64,000 nt of DNA from Euzebyales bacterium (GTDB lineage: Bacteria > Actinomycetota > Nitriliruptoria > Euzebyales > JAHELV01): contig DASUUK010000074.1 of assembly GCA_036374135.1 (NCBI GenBank), positions 62,001-126,000 on the forward strand. Reading direction: 5' to 3'. Shown one piece after another: positions 27,651 to 36,576 of the stretch; the first letter of the stretch is position 1, and every line of letters starts with the position of its first letter. A model generated the notes under the pieces. The model saw only the letters and a list, made by a program, of their open reading frames with translations. It searched no databases and was not told the DNA's origin. Both the position numbers and the translations under genes were made by a program.

Positions 27651-28787
27651 ATGCCAACAGCGACGATCCCATCCCACGTCGACGATCCCGTCAACGCCCG
27701 CATCCTGGCGGTGTCCGAGGACCGGATCACCGGCTTCCGACGCTATCCGATGCGCGCGATCGCCGACGCCTCCGGGATCGCGGTCGACACGGTCGTCGAA
27801 CGCGTGCGCGCGATGCTCGAGGCCGGCACGATCCGGCGCGTCCGACAGACGCTGCTGTCGACGAGCCTGGCGCCCGGCGCGCTGGTCGCGTGGAGCGTGC
27901 CGACCGACCGGCTGCGCGCTGCGTTCGACTTCATGTTCACCCACGACCCGTTCTCCGGCCACGTCGTGCTGCGCACGACCGATCGTGAGACGCCGGGCAG
28001 CCGGTACCGGTTGTGGACGACGCTCAAGGTTCCACGGCCGTACAGCATGCAGGCCCACTGCCGGTACCTGGTGGACCAGGTCGGGGCAGATGCCTTCAAG
28101 CTGCTGCCGGCACGCAGGCTGTTCGCGCTGGGCGTCGGCCACGTCCGGCGTCGCACCATCGAGCCTGGCGACCGCACGCCCGAGCCCGGCCGGGTGCTCG
28201 ACACGAAGATCGTCGACCTGACCGATCGCGAGTGGCGTGTGCTGATGGCACTCAAGCGCGAGTTCGAGCCCCATGAGCTGCGCGACGACATCTGGGTTCC
28301 CCGCGCCGCAGAGGCGGGCGAGACCATCGAGGATTTCTGCACCGTCGCCGACAGCCTGAACGAGCGCCGGGTGATCGGCCGGTTCTCGACGTTCCTCGAG
28401 CACTACAAGCAGCACCGCGACGGCACGCGCGTCACCCGCTACAACGCGCTGTTCCACTGGCGGGTGCCCGAGGGCATGGAGCTCGACGCCGGCCGCGAGG
28501 TGGGGCGCCACCACTGCATGACCCACGCCTACTGGCGGGAGGGCGGTTCCGAGTTCGGTGACGTCAACATCATGGGCGTGTCGCACGGGACCGACAAGGA
28601 CCAGGTCATGGCACACAAGGCCGCGATCGACGATCACCTGACCGAGGCGGGCATTCCGGTGCTCTACACCAACGTGTTCTGGGGCGGGCGGAGCGAGATC
28701 AAGCCGAGTGAGATCTCACCCATCGCCTACCGCGAGTGGTGCGAACGGGTCGGCCTGGACCCGGTGCGCATGCGCGACGACGTCTGA
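27651..28787 (+). CDS. Fused siroheme decarboxylase-like (AhbA-AhbB/NirDL type) Lrp/AsnC-fold protein
   Basis: A 378-residue protein made of two modules, each a winged helix plus an AsnC-type ligand domain. The first (about 1-165) has GFRRYPMRAIADASGIAVDTV, RVRQTLL and YRLWTTLKVP. The second (about 195-378) has VIGRFSTFLEHYK, YNALFHWRVPEG, HHCMTHAYWREG and VNIMGVSHG. These match the pattern of siroheme decarboxylases AhbA and AhbB or fused NirDL, which act in alternative heme or heme d1 synthesis. It might instead be a regulator of this family. The ATG lies 7 bases after TACACT (27638-27643), so the mRNA is probably leaderless. Confidence 0.68.
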   Translation: MPTATIPSHVDDPVNARILAVSEDRITGFRRYPMRAIADASGIAVDTVVERVRAMLEAGTIRRVRQTLLSTSLAPGALVAWSVPTDRLRAAFDFMFTHDPFSGHVVLRTTDRETPGSRYRLWTTLKVPRPYSMQAHCRYLVDQVGADAFKLLPARRLFALGVGHVRRRTIEPGDRTPEPGRVLDTKIVDLTDREWRVLMALKREFEPHELRDDIWVPRAAEAGETIEDFCTVADSLNERRVIGRFSTFLEHYKQHRDGTRVTRYNALFHWRVPEGMELDAGREVGRHHCMTHAYWREGGSEFGDVNIMGVSHGTDKDQVMAHKAAIDDHLTEAGIPVLYTNVFWGGRSEIKPSEISPIAYREWCERVGLDPVRMRDDV

Positions 28788-28881
28788 TCCCACCATCCCG
28801 CGGACGGGGAGCCGCCATGTCCGGGCCGGCGCGCTCCCCGGCGGCGCGTGGCCGTGGTGCCTGCGACGGCTGTGCGTGCGA

Positions 28882-28906
28882 AAGGCCCCGCCATTGGCGG
28901 GGCCTT
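28882..28906 (-). terminator. Hairpin terminator after tRNA-fMet
   Basis: An 11-base perfect stem, AAGGCCCCGCC pairing with GGCGGGGCCTT around a 3-base loop, directly downstream of the tRNA on the minus strand. It can also act on the opposite strand after the AhbA-AhbB-like gene. Confidence 0.75.
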
Positions 28907-28912
28907 CGAACG

Positions 28913-28989
28913 TGGTTGCGAGGGCAGGATTTGAACCTGCGACCTCCGGGTTATGAGCCCGGCGAGCTACCGAACTGCTCCACCTCGCG
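28913..28989 (-). tRNA. Initiator tRNA-Met (CAT)
   Basis: A complete 77-nucleotide tRNA with encoded CCA. The anticodon CAT sits in a stem-loop with the GGG/CCC pairs that mark initiator tRNA, and the first acceptor position is a C opposite A72, the mismatch required for formylation. D and T arms (GGTTCAAATCC) are normal. Confidence 0.96.
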
Positions 28990-29060
28990 GCCAGAAACCT
29001 AGCAGCGTCGGAGGTCTCCCGCAACGCGACGCGCGTCCGGCGTCAGCGCGGCGGACCCCG

Positions 29061-32045
29061 TCAGGGTTCGGTGGACGTCTCGGCGGGTTCGTCGCTGAGG
29101 TTCCCGGTCGCCGCTGACTGGCCGAGCAGGCTCTCGACCTCACGCAGCGCCTCCTCGGCGAGGCGGGTCTGCTCCTGGTACTCGCCCAGGTCTCCCTCCG
29201 CCAACGCCCGGTCCGCCGCGTCGAACGCGTCGAGCGCGCGCTCCAGCGCCGCGGCGACCGCCGGATCGCTCACGTCGCCCGGGCCCGGCGTCGCCGGCTG
29301 CTCCTCGCCGCCGGTGTCGCCCGTGTCACCGGCGTCGCCGGCCACAGGCTGCTCGGCGCCCTCCGGCAGCTCCACGCCGGGCGCCGCCGAGCCGAACAGC
29401 GCCTCGAGCGCCGCCTGCAGCGTGTCCTCCATCACGACCTGGTCGCCGAAGACCAGCACGGTGCGGCGCAGTTCCGGGATCTCCGACCGATCGGCCCGCA
29501 GGAACAGCGGCTGCGCGTACAACAGCGAGTCCTCGACCGGGATCACCAGCAGGTTGCCGTACCGCACCCGCGAGCCGGACTCGTTCCACAAGGTGATCTG
29601 CTGGCTGATCGCATCGTCCTGGTTGATGCGGGCCTGGATCTGCTCGGGCCCGAACACCGTCTTGGTCGGTGGCATGCGGTAGGCCTTGAGCTGGCCGTAC
29701 GCCTCGCCGTCGCTCCGGCCGGCCAGCCACCCGATCAGGTTGTCGCGCTGCTCGGGCGCGAACGGCTGGATCAGCGCGAACTCCTCGGTCTCCTCCCCCG
29801 GCAGGCGCATCAGCAGGTAGTACGGTCGCATCGCCCGCGGAGTGGTCGCCTCGGGCTGGTTCGCCTGGAACTGCGCGTCGGCCGGGATCTCCCAGGCGTC
29901 GTCCTTGTTGTAGAAGGCGTCGGGCCCGCGGATGTGGTACGTCTCGAACATCGTCGACTGGACGCGGAACATGTCCTCCGGGTAGCGGAAGTGTGACACC
30001 AGCTCCTCGGGGGCCTCGGCGGCGTCGGTGAAGCTGTCGGGGAACACCTTGCGCCACGCCTGGATGATGGGGTCCTCGGCGTCGACGATGTAGAGCTTCA
30101 CGGTGCCGTCGTACGCGTCGACCACCGCCTTGACGGGGTTGCGGATGTAGTTGGCCGTGCCGGTCAGGCCCGGCGTCGGCACGGACTGCTCCTCGAACGT
30201 CACCTGGCCGTTCTCGTCGGTCACGGCGGCCAACTGCTGCTGCTCGGCGATGGTCGCCTCTGCCAGGTTCGTGCGCTCCGAGTACGGCAGCCACTCGGTG
30301 GTCGTGTACGCGTCGACGATCCACTTGACACGCCCGTCGACCGCCACCGGATACGGGTCGTGGTCGAGCTTGAGGTAGGGCACGACGTCCTGCACCCGCT
30401 CGCGCAGCTGCCGCCTGTACATGATCCTCGACTCGTCGGTGATCAGGCTGGACAGCAGGATGTTCGGCTCGGCGAAGCGCAGTGCGAACGCGAGGCGACG
30501 CAGGGGCGATCCGACCTCGACGCCATCCGCGCCGTCGTAGCGGAAGCGCTCCACCGGCTGGCCCTGCCCGAGGTCGAAGTCCAGCTCGTCCTCGGCGGCT
30601 CCCACGATCGAGTACGCAGGCGGGTTCTCGCCGATGTACACCCGCGGGTTGTCGAGCTCGAGCTCGGGCACGCCCGTCGGTGGGATGTCCTTGACGAAGA
30701 AGACCGGTTGTCCGTCGCGCCGGCGGGTGCTGACGGCGCTCGACACCACGCCGTAGCCGTGCGTGTAGACGAGTGCCTCGTTCTGCCATGTGCGGGCCTG
30801 CGCCGGCAGGTCGCTGGTGGCGACCTCCCGCACGCTGAGCATCACCTGCTGCTGCTCACCGTCGAAGACGTAGCGGTCGACGTCGACGTCGCGGAAGTCG
30901 TAGTAGGTGCGCAGCTCCTGCAGCTGCTGGTAGGTGTTCTGCAGCGTGGCAGGGTCCCACAGCCGGATCGACTGCAGGGTCGTCCGGTTGTCGGCGATCG
31001 CCTGGTCCGACAGCACATCGTTCGCCGCAAAGTCCTCGAAGTCGACATCGTCGAGCTCGATGCCGAACCCGAAGCGGGTGAGCTCGAGGTTGCGCTCGAT
31101 GTACTGCCGCTCGCGCGGCAGCTCCTGGGGGTCGACCTGCAGGCGCTGGACGATCGCCGGATAGATGCCGGCCAGCACGACCGCGGCCACGACGAGGATC
31201 CCGACCCCCGCGGCGGGCAGCAGCCAGCCGCGGAAGCGGACGTTGACCAGGAACAGCACCACGCAGACGGCGGCGATGATGGTCAGCAGCTGCAGCGCCA
31301 GCAGCTGCGCGTTGACGTCGGTGTAGGACAGGCCGGTGACCTGACCCCGCTCCGAGTAGCTGAGCATGTAGCGGTCGAGCCAGAACCCCCACGCACGCAC
31401 GGCGACGAGGGCCGCCAGCAGCACCGACAGGTGCACGTTGACCTGCGGGGTGAGCCGCTGCCCCTGCGCCTGCGGTCGGATGCCGCCGAACACGTAGTGC
31501 GCGACGACCGTCATGAGGACGGTGATGACCAGCGCCGTGAACAGCCACGAGTTGACCAGCGTGTGGAAGGGCAGCACGAACACGAAGTAGCCGAGGTCCA
31601 GCCCGAACTGCGGATCGGTCTGGCCGAACTCGGTCGCGTTCGCCCACAGGACGTAGCGCGGCCACTGCGGTGCCACGTTGAGGCCCGACAGCACGCCCAC
31701 GACGACGGCGACCACGAGCAGCAGCGGTCGAGCGATCGGCTCGACGAGCGCCCGGTAGCGCTCGACGCTCTCCTCCGCCGGCGTCGGGATGCGGTAGCGG
31801 GGGGCGAGACGTCGCGCCAGCAGCAGGTTGCCGGCCAGCAGCAGCGTCATGAACACGGCGGCCACCAGCCCGAGCCCGAACTGCGTCGTCAGCAGCGTCA
31901 CGAACACGCGCACGAAGCCGATGCTGCGGAACCACAGCACGTCGGTGTAGAAGGTCGCGAGACGCGTGGAGAGCGCGATGGCAAGGATCAGGAGGATCCC
32001 CACGACGAGCCACCATCGCTGTCGTAGGGCCTGCAACAGTTCCAT
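29061..32045 (-). CDS. UPF0182-family large membrane protein
   Basis: A 994-residue protein with about seven N-terminal membrane helices (residues roughly 10-300, for example WWLVVGILLILAIALS, LLLVVAVVVGVLSGL), a large extracytoplasmic region with ARTWQNEALVYTHGYGVV, PPTKTVFGPEQIQARINQD and a C-terminal Ala/Glu-rich acidic tail with a coiled-coil end. This is the architecture of UPF0182 (DUF2029-unrelated; Rv0064-like) proteins of unknown function. ATG 32043-32045 shares bases with the upstream stop codon (TGATG), so the two genes are coupled. Confidence 0.9.
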   Translation of the reverse strand: MELLQALRQRWWLVVGILLILAIALSTRLATFYTDVLWFRSIGFVRVFVTLLTTQFGLGLVAAVFMTLLLAGNLLLARRLAPRYRIPTPAEESVERYRALVEPIARPLLLVVAVVVGVLSGLNVAPQWPRYVLWANATEFGQTDPQFGLDLGYFVFVLPFHTLVNSWLFTALVITVLMTVVAHYVFGGIRPQAQGQRLTPQVNVHLSVLLAALVAVRAWGFWLDRYMLSYSERGQVTGLSYTDVNAQLLALQLLTIIAAVCVVLFLVNVRFRGWLLPAAGVGILVVAAVVLAGIYPAIVQRLQVDPQELPRERQYIERNLELTRFGFGIELDDVDFEDFAANDVLSDQAIADNRTTLQSIRLWDPATLQNTYQQLQELRTYYDFRDVDVDRYVFDGEQQQVMLSVREVATSDLPAQARTWQNEALVYTHGYGVVSSAVSTRRRDGQPVFFVKDIPPTGVPELELDNPRVYIGENPPAYSIVGAAEDELDFDLGQGQPVERFRYDGADGVEVGSPLRRLAFALRFAEPNILLSSLITDESRIMYRRQLRERVQDVVPYLKLDHDPYPVAVDGRVKWIVDAYTTTEWLPYSERTNLAEATIAEQQQLAAVTDENGQVTFEEQSVPTPGLTGTANYIRNPVKAVVDAYDGTVKLYIVDAEDPIIQAWRKVFPDSFTDAAEAPEELVSHFRYPEDMFRVQSTMFETYHIRGPDAFYNKDDAWEIPADAQFQANQPEATTPRAMRPYYLLMRLPGEETEEFALIQPFAPEQRDNLIGWLAGRSDGEAYGQLKAYRMPPTKTVFGPEQIQARINQDDAISQQITLWNESGSRVRYGNLLVIPVEDSLLYAQPLFLRADRSEIPELRRTVLVFGDQVVMEDTLQAALEALFGSAAPGVELPEGAEQPVAGDAGDTGDTGGEEQPATPGPGDVSDPAVAAALERALDAFDAADRALAEGDLGEYQEQTRLAEEALREVESLLGQSAATGNLSDEPAETSTEP

Positions 32046-33364
32046 CAGGGGTCGCTCTCCTCGTCGGCGACGACCGTCGTGCACGTGCATCCGTCGTGGC
32101 GGGGCGGTGTGCGCTCGCCCGACGGGAAGGCGTGGGCGATGGCGACGGCGCCGGCCTCAGCGTTCTTCCGGCAGGTCTCGTCAGATCCGTGACCTCGGGG
32201 CTCCACCACCCAGCGGCGGGCCGCGATGTCGCCGTTCGTCCACGTGGCCAGCTTGCCGCGCTCGTACGCTCTCGACAGCTCGATCCCGGCCACCTGTGAC
32301 ACCATAGCCGCGGCGGCGTCGGACACGATGCCGTCGATCCGTTCGACCAGGACCCACGGCGGGTCGTCCATGCGGTCGCCGTCGGTCATCAGCCGCCGGA
32401 TCGGTCCGCCGATCCGCTCGTCCAGCACCCGCGCCAGCGGCTCGGCGACATCGCCACGCACCGTCGCGGGCTCGGGCACAACGGCGTCGCGGGTGGCGGC
32501 ACGGGCGCCGAGCTCGTACGCGCGGCGCAGCTGTGACGCACCCGCCGCCGCGACGACGTCGGCGTCGAACGCGTTCCAGTGCTCGCGGTCGGCACCCGGA
32601 TCGTTCCCGGCACGCAGTCGCTCACGCATGCGGTCCCGCGCGGCGGCCAGCTCGCCGTTCAGGCGGTCGACCAGGATCGGATGCAACGCGGCGAGGTTGC
32701 GACGGACGGACGTGGGATCGCTCTCGCCGCCCGCCTCGCCGTCGGCCCGCCGATCGTGCCGCGACGGCAGCGGGCGGGGCGCCGGCCGGGACCTGTCGCC
32801 GCCTGGGACGACCCGCAGCCCGGTGCCGGCGGCGGAGGCCGGCGGCGGCGCCTGGTCGGTGCCGGTGAGCGCGCGTGGGGGGCCACCGGTGGCCGACCTC
32901 GCGTCCCGGCCCGTCGACCTGGTGCGGTCGAGGGCCGTCCGCAGCTGTTCGATCTCTGTGGTGGCATCGTGCAGCTGGCGGATCAGCCGCGACCGTGCCT
33001 TGTCGAGCTGTCGCAGCTCCGCGGCCATTTCGTCGCGCGCGCGGTAGCCGTCACCCACGATCTGCGCGCGCTCGCGCCGCGCCATCGTCAGCTCGTTCTC
33101 GGCCCGCTCGCGCGCCTCCGTGACCATCCGTTCGCCCGCGTCCCGGGCGGCCTGCAGGATGCGCTGCGTCTCCCTCGCGACGTTCTCGAACGCCTGATCG
33201 GCAGTGATGGGTTTGGCGCGTCGCATCTCCTCGAGCTGCACCTCGAGCTCGTCGTTGCGCGCGCGAAGCCGCTCGACGAGATCCTCGAGGTCGTCGCAGA
33301 ACGTGGCGACGCGCGCTCTGTCGTAGCCGATGAACGCGGTCGGGAAGTCCCGCGTCCCACTCAC
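32045..33364 (-). CDS. DivIVA-like coiled-coil protein with a phage-head-like C-terminal domain
   Basis: A 439-residue protein. Residues 5-45 resemble the DivIVA membrane-targeting motif (FPTAFIGYDRARVATFCDDLEDLV), 50-148 form a long coiled coil and 150-225 are a Pro/Arg-rich linker. The C-terminal part (about 230-439) is helical and ends with CRKNAEAG (Cys398), then PPRHDGCTC (His423, Cys426, Cys428), the motif that ends phage Mu F / SPP1 gp7 head-morphogenesis proteins. There are no other phage genes nearby. GTG at 33362-33364 follows GGCGGAGGTT. It is coupled to UPF0182. Confidence 0.72.
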   Translation of the reverse strand: MSGTRDFPTAFIGYDRARVATFCDDLEDLVERLRARNDELEVQLEEMRRAKPITADQAFENVARETQRILQAARDAGERMVTEARERAENELTMARRERAQIVGDGYRARDEMAAELRQLDKARSRLIRQLHDATTEIEQLRTALDRTRSTGRDARSATGGPPRALTGTDQAPPPASAAGTGLRVVPGGDRSRPAPRPLPSRHDRRADGEAGGESDPTSVRRNLAALHPILVDRLNGELAAARDRMRERLRAGNDPGADREHWNAFDADVVAAAGASQLRRAYELGARAATRDAVVPEPATVRGDVAEPLARVLDERIGGPIRRLMTDGDRMDDPPWVLVERIDGIVSDAAAAMVSQVAGIELSRAYERGKLATWTNGDIAARRWVVEPRGHGSDETCRKNAEAGAVAIAHAFPSGERTPPRHDGCTCTTVVADEESDP

Positions 33365-33593
33365 GGTCCAACCTCCGCCGGTGCGCCCTCGCTGTGGTGC
33401 GGCGCCGCCCTGTGCGTTGGCGTCCGCGTCGTGCCCGCGCGCAGTCGACGATCGTCCGCAGGCTCCGGGGTCGCAAGTCTAGAGGCACGCGGGGCGGCGA
33501 CCCGCGGAGACGTCGACATCGCCCCGCGTCGCGGCCGTCGCGCGGCAGGACGACGAACGCCCCTCGTCGGCATCGGTCGCGGCACCACCCGGC

Positions 33594-34022
33594 TCAGTCG
33601 GTGCCCGGCCAGTGCGCTCCCCCGTCGGCCCAGTGCTCCTGCTTCCAGATGGGCACGGTCTTCTTGAGCGTGTCGATGCCGTGCCGCGCTGCGGCGAACG
33701 CGGCGTCGCGGTGATCAGCGGAGACGCCGACGACGACCGACGGTTCGCCGATCGCGAGCGCGCCCAGGCGGTGGACCATCCAGATCGCGCGGACCGACGG
33801 CCAGCGGTCGGCCAGGTCGGCGGCGAGCTCCGCCAGCCGCACGGCCGCATGCTCCTCGAACGCCTCGTAGGTCAGCCCGGACACCGCACGGCCCTCCGCG
33901 TGGTTGCGCACGGTTCCCGAAAACACGACCTCGGCTCCGGCCCGCGGATCGGCCACGAAGGTCAGGGCGGCGTCGGCCGAGAGCGGATCGCGCGTGATCG
34001 TCGTGTGGATCCTGGCCGTCAT
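33594..34022 (-). CDS. moaE: Molybdopterin synthase catalytic subunit MoaE
   Basis: A 142-residue protein that transfers sulfur from MoaD thiocarboxylate to precursor Z. The conserved core GTVRNHAEGRAVSGLTYEAF, the helix VRAIWMVHRLGALAIGEPSVVVGVSA and the active-site lysine region LKKTVPIWKQEHWADG are present. The ATG at 34020-34022 is used because the upstream residues do not fit. MoaD and other molybdenum cofactor genes are not in the window. Confidence 0.92.
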   Translation of the reverse strand: MTARIHTTITRDPLSADAALTFVADPRAGAEVVFSGTVRNHAEGRAVSGLTYEAFEEHAAVRLAELAADLADRWPSVRAIWMVHRLGALAIGEPSVVVGVSADHRDAAFAAARHGIDTLKKTVPIWKQEHWADGGAHWPGTD

Positions 34023-34158
34023 CGACCGGCCCCCGTGTCGGTCCGACAGCACCCGCACCAGGGGCGATCCGGTGCGATCGCCCGCGGTCGGCTGTTCGAC
34101 GTGGCCTGTCGTCTGTGGACGTGCATCGCCCCACGGTACCGAACGTGCGCCCGTGGGA

Positions 34159-35259
34159 TCACGCGTCCCGCCGACCGGCGCTCCACCGACGCCACACCAG
34201 CCATGACGCGCCGCTCACGACCACGCTCCATCCGATCGCGATGCCGGCGATCAGGCGGTTGGTGCGCACACGCAGCCGGCCGACGCTGAGCCATCGCCGG
34301 TGCTCGGTGACGAACTGGTGCAGCATCGCGCGCTGCGAGACCGTCGGAGTCCATCCCAGGGCGTGCAGGCGGGAGGTGTCCACGACCCACGGGTGCATCA
34401 GGTAGTCCAGTGCCGACGGCGGGACCGCCAGCAGTCCCGCCCGGTGCAGCGCCGTCGCCACCGCCACCGCCGTCTCGCGTGGCAACCGCAGCACCGGTCG
34501 CGCGACGATCCGCCGCACGTCGCTGCTGGTCAGCCAGCCGTCGGCCGCGACGTTGTAGATCCCGCGAGCCCGTTCGTCGCGCACGACCAGGTGCACGGCG
34601 GTGGCCAGGTCGTCGACCGCGATGAACTGCACTGGCGGATCGAAGCCGCGCACCATCGGCAGGAACGGGCTCTCCAGGTGACGCGTCACCGCCGAATCGA
34701 CGTCGGGCACGATGGCCGGCACGGGGCGCAGCACCACGACCCGACGGTGTGGATGCTCGCCGGCGTAGGCGCGGACCGCCTCCTCGGCGTGCAGCGCCTC
34801 CTGGACCGCCGCGAAGCGGGCGGCGGCGCGCAACGGCTCCTGCTCGGTGAGCGGCACGCGATTGCGCTCGGCGGCGCCGTAGACCATCGCCGACGACACG
34901 TGCACCAGGGCCCCGACCCCAGCGGCGTCGGCCGCATCCAGCACGCGACGCGTGCTCTGGACCGACGTCGCCAGCAGGTCACGACGGAAGCGTGTCACGT
35001 CGTCGGCCAGGACGGCGTTGACGACCACGTCGACATCTGCGAAGAGCCGGGAGAGCAGCGCATCGCGCAGATCGGCGCGCACGAACTGCACACCGGCCGG
35101 CAGGCGGGCGGGGCGTTCGCGGTCGACCACGACGACCCGACCGAGGTCGGGGTCCGCGGCCAGGCGGGCCAGCAGCGCGTCCGCCGTCGCGCCGCGCACA
35201 CCCGTGACGGCCACACGCACGCCCGTACGGGCGTCGTGGTCCGCAGATGCCACGTTCAT
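34159..35259 (-). CDS. NAD-dependent epimerase/dehydratase family protein
   Basis: A 366-residue extended SDR: N-terminal VAVTGVRGATADALLARL (a changed glycine motif), VVNAVLADD, VHVSSAMVYGAAERN, then the substrate region. The typical YxxxK is not clear (the sequence is RFAAVQEALHAEEAV), so catalysis may be lost or altered. A single transmembrane helix, AGIAIGWSVVVSGASWLVW, lies at the C terminus, followed by Arg residues. Substrate unknown. It diverges from the DUF2342-like gene. Confidence 0.78.
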   Translation of the reverse strand: MNVASADHDARTGVRVAVTGVRGATADALLARLAADPDLGRVVVVDRERPARLPAGVQFVRADLRDALLSRLFADVDVVVNAVLADDVTRFRRDLLATSVQSTRRVLDAADAAGVGALVHVSSAMVYGAAERNRVPLTEQEPLRAAARFAAVQEALHAEEAVRAYAGEHPHRRVVVLRPVPAIVPDVDSAVTRHLESPFLPMVRGFDPPVQFIAVDDLATAVHLVVRDERARGIYNVAADGWLTSSDVRRIVARPVLRLPRETAVAVATALHRAGLLAVPPSALDYLMHPWVVDTSRLHALGWTPTVSQRAMLHQFVTEHRRWLSVGRLRVRTNRLIAGIAIGWSVVVSGASWLVWRRWSAGRRDA

Positions 35260-35349
35260 GGGTCGTACACCTGTCACTCGTCGTCTTCCAGCGCGGAGGG
35301 CCGACGCGAACGGCCCACCACACCACCGATCGCGGTCTACCATGACCGT

Positions 35350-36576
35350 ATGAGCGATCCATTCGGCGGCAACTTCGATCCGCGGATGTTCGAGCAGGTA
35401 CCACTGTTCCGTGAGCTCGCCAAGGTCATGTCGTGGACCGGTGGTCCCGTCAACTGGGATCTCGCGCTGCAGACCGCCTCGTCCGTCACCGCCTCCGGCG
35501 CGCCGCGAACCGACCGGGACGAGCGCGAGTTCGCCGACGCGGTGCACGTGGCCGAACTGTGGCTCGACGAGGCCACCGGGCTGCGTGCCGTCGCAGGCGC
35601 GGTACGCGCCTTGTCGCCACGCGAGTGGGTGACGGCCGCGGCCACCGACACCGGTCTCGGCCTGCTCGTCGAACCGCTCGCGGCCGGCATGGGCCACGCG
35701 CTGCACCAGAGCATGCCCGAGCAGCTGCGCGGGATGGAGGGTCAGCCGGGGTTCGCCGACGCGATCCGGCAATCGTTCGGCGCGATGGGCGCGATGATGT
35801 ACGGCGTCCAGATCGGCACGATCGCGGGCAACCTGTCCGGCCAGCTGCTGGGCGCCTACGACCTCGGTGTGCCCGTGATCGACGCGCGCACGGTCGCGAC
35901 CGTGGGTGACCACCACGAGTCGTTCGCCGCCGACTACGACGTCGAGCCGGCCGAGATGCGCTACTGGCTGGCCCTGCGCGAGGCGATGTTCAGACGCATG
36001 TGGGCCGGCGTCGCGTGGCTCCAGCCGCACCTCTCAGGACTGATCAGCGAGTTCGCCACGGCGGCCGAGTTCAATCCCGAGCGCCTGATGGACCAGCTCG
36101 GCGCCGGCGGTCTCGACCCGTCCAACCTGGAGTCGCTGTCCGACGCGCTGGGCGGCTCGGACTTCGTCGTCGAGCCGACGGCGGACCAGCAGCGGGTGCT
36201 CGGCCATCTGCAGGCACTGGTGGCGTTCGTGGAGGCCTACGCCGAGCTCGCGGTCCGGACGGCGGCCGGAACCCGCCTCGGTGCACTCACCCGCATCGAA
36301 GAGGCAATGCGCCGCCGGCGCGCGGCACAGGGACCCGGCGAGCAGACGCTGCACCAGCTGATCGGGCTCGACCTCGTGCCACGACAGATCCGCGACGCAC
36401 GCAGCTTCTGCGACGCCGTCATCGCCGCGCGGGGCCAGGTGGGCCTGGACCGCGTGTGGGACGACGCCACCCACCTGCCCACGACCGATGACTTCTCGGA
36501 TCCGAGCCGGTGGCTCGTGCGCATGGCGGCGGTCGAGCTGGAGGATCCGCGCGAGGACCCGCCGAGCACGGACTGA
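35350..36576 (+). CDS. DUF2342-type zinc metalloprotease-like protein without the metal site
   Basis: A 408-residue protein resembling the actinobacterial DUF2342 family (GPVNWDLALQTA, DEREFADAVHVAELWLDEATGL, FGAMGAMMYGVQIGTIAGNLSGQLLGAYDLGVP, ISEFATAAEFNPERLMDQL). The position where catalytic relatives carry HExxH reads LREAMFRRMW, so zinc-binding histidines are missing and protease activity is unlikely. ATG lies 6 bases after TACCAT (35338-35343), a leaderless layout. Confidence 0.75.
   Translation: MSDPFGGNFDPRMFEQVPLFRELAKVMSWTGGPVNWDLALQTASSVTASGAPRTDRDEREFADAVHVAELWLDEATGLRAVAGAVRALSPREWVTAAATDTGLGLLVEPLAAGMGHALHQSMPEQLRGMEGQPGFADAIRQSFGAMGAMMYGVQIGTIAGNLSGQLLGAYDLGVPVIDARTVATVGDHHESFAADYDVEPAEMRYWLALREAMFRRMWAGVAWLQPHLSGLISEFATAAEFNPERLMDQLGAGGLDPSNLESLSDALGGSDFVVEPTADQQRVLGHLQALVAFVEAYAELAVRTAAGTRLGALTRIEEAMRRRRAAQGPGEQTLHQLIGLDLVPRQIRDARSFCDAVIAARGQVGLDRVWDDATHLPTTDDFSDPSRWLVRMAAVELEDPREDPPSTD

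Noticed and set aside
32045-33364. A prophage remnant
   Set aside because: Only one phage-like motif, fused to a DivIVA-like part and coupled to UPF0182; no other phage gene within the window.
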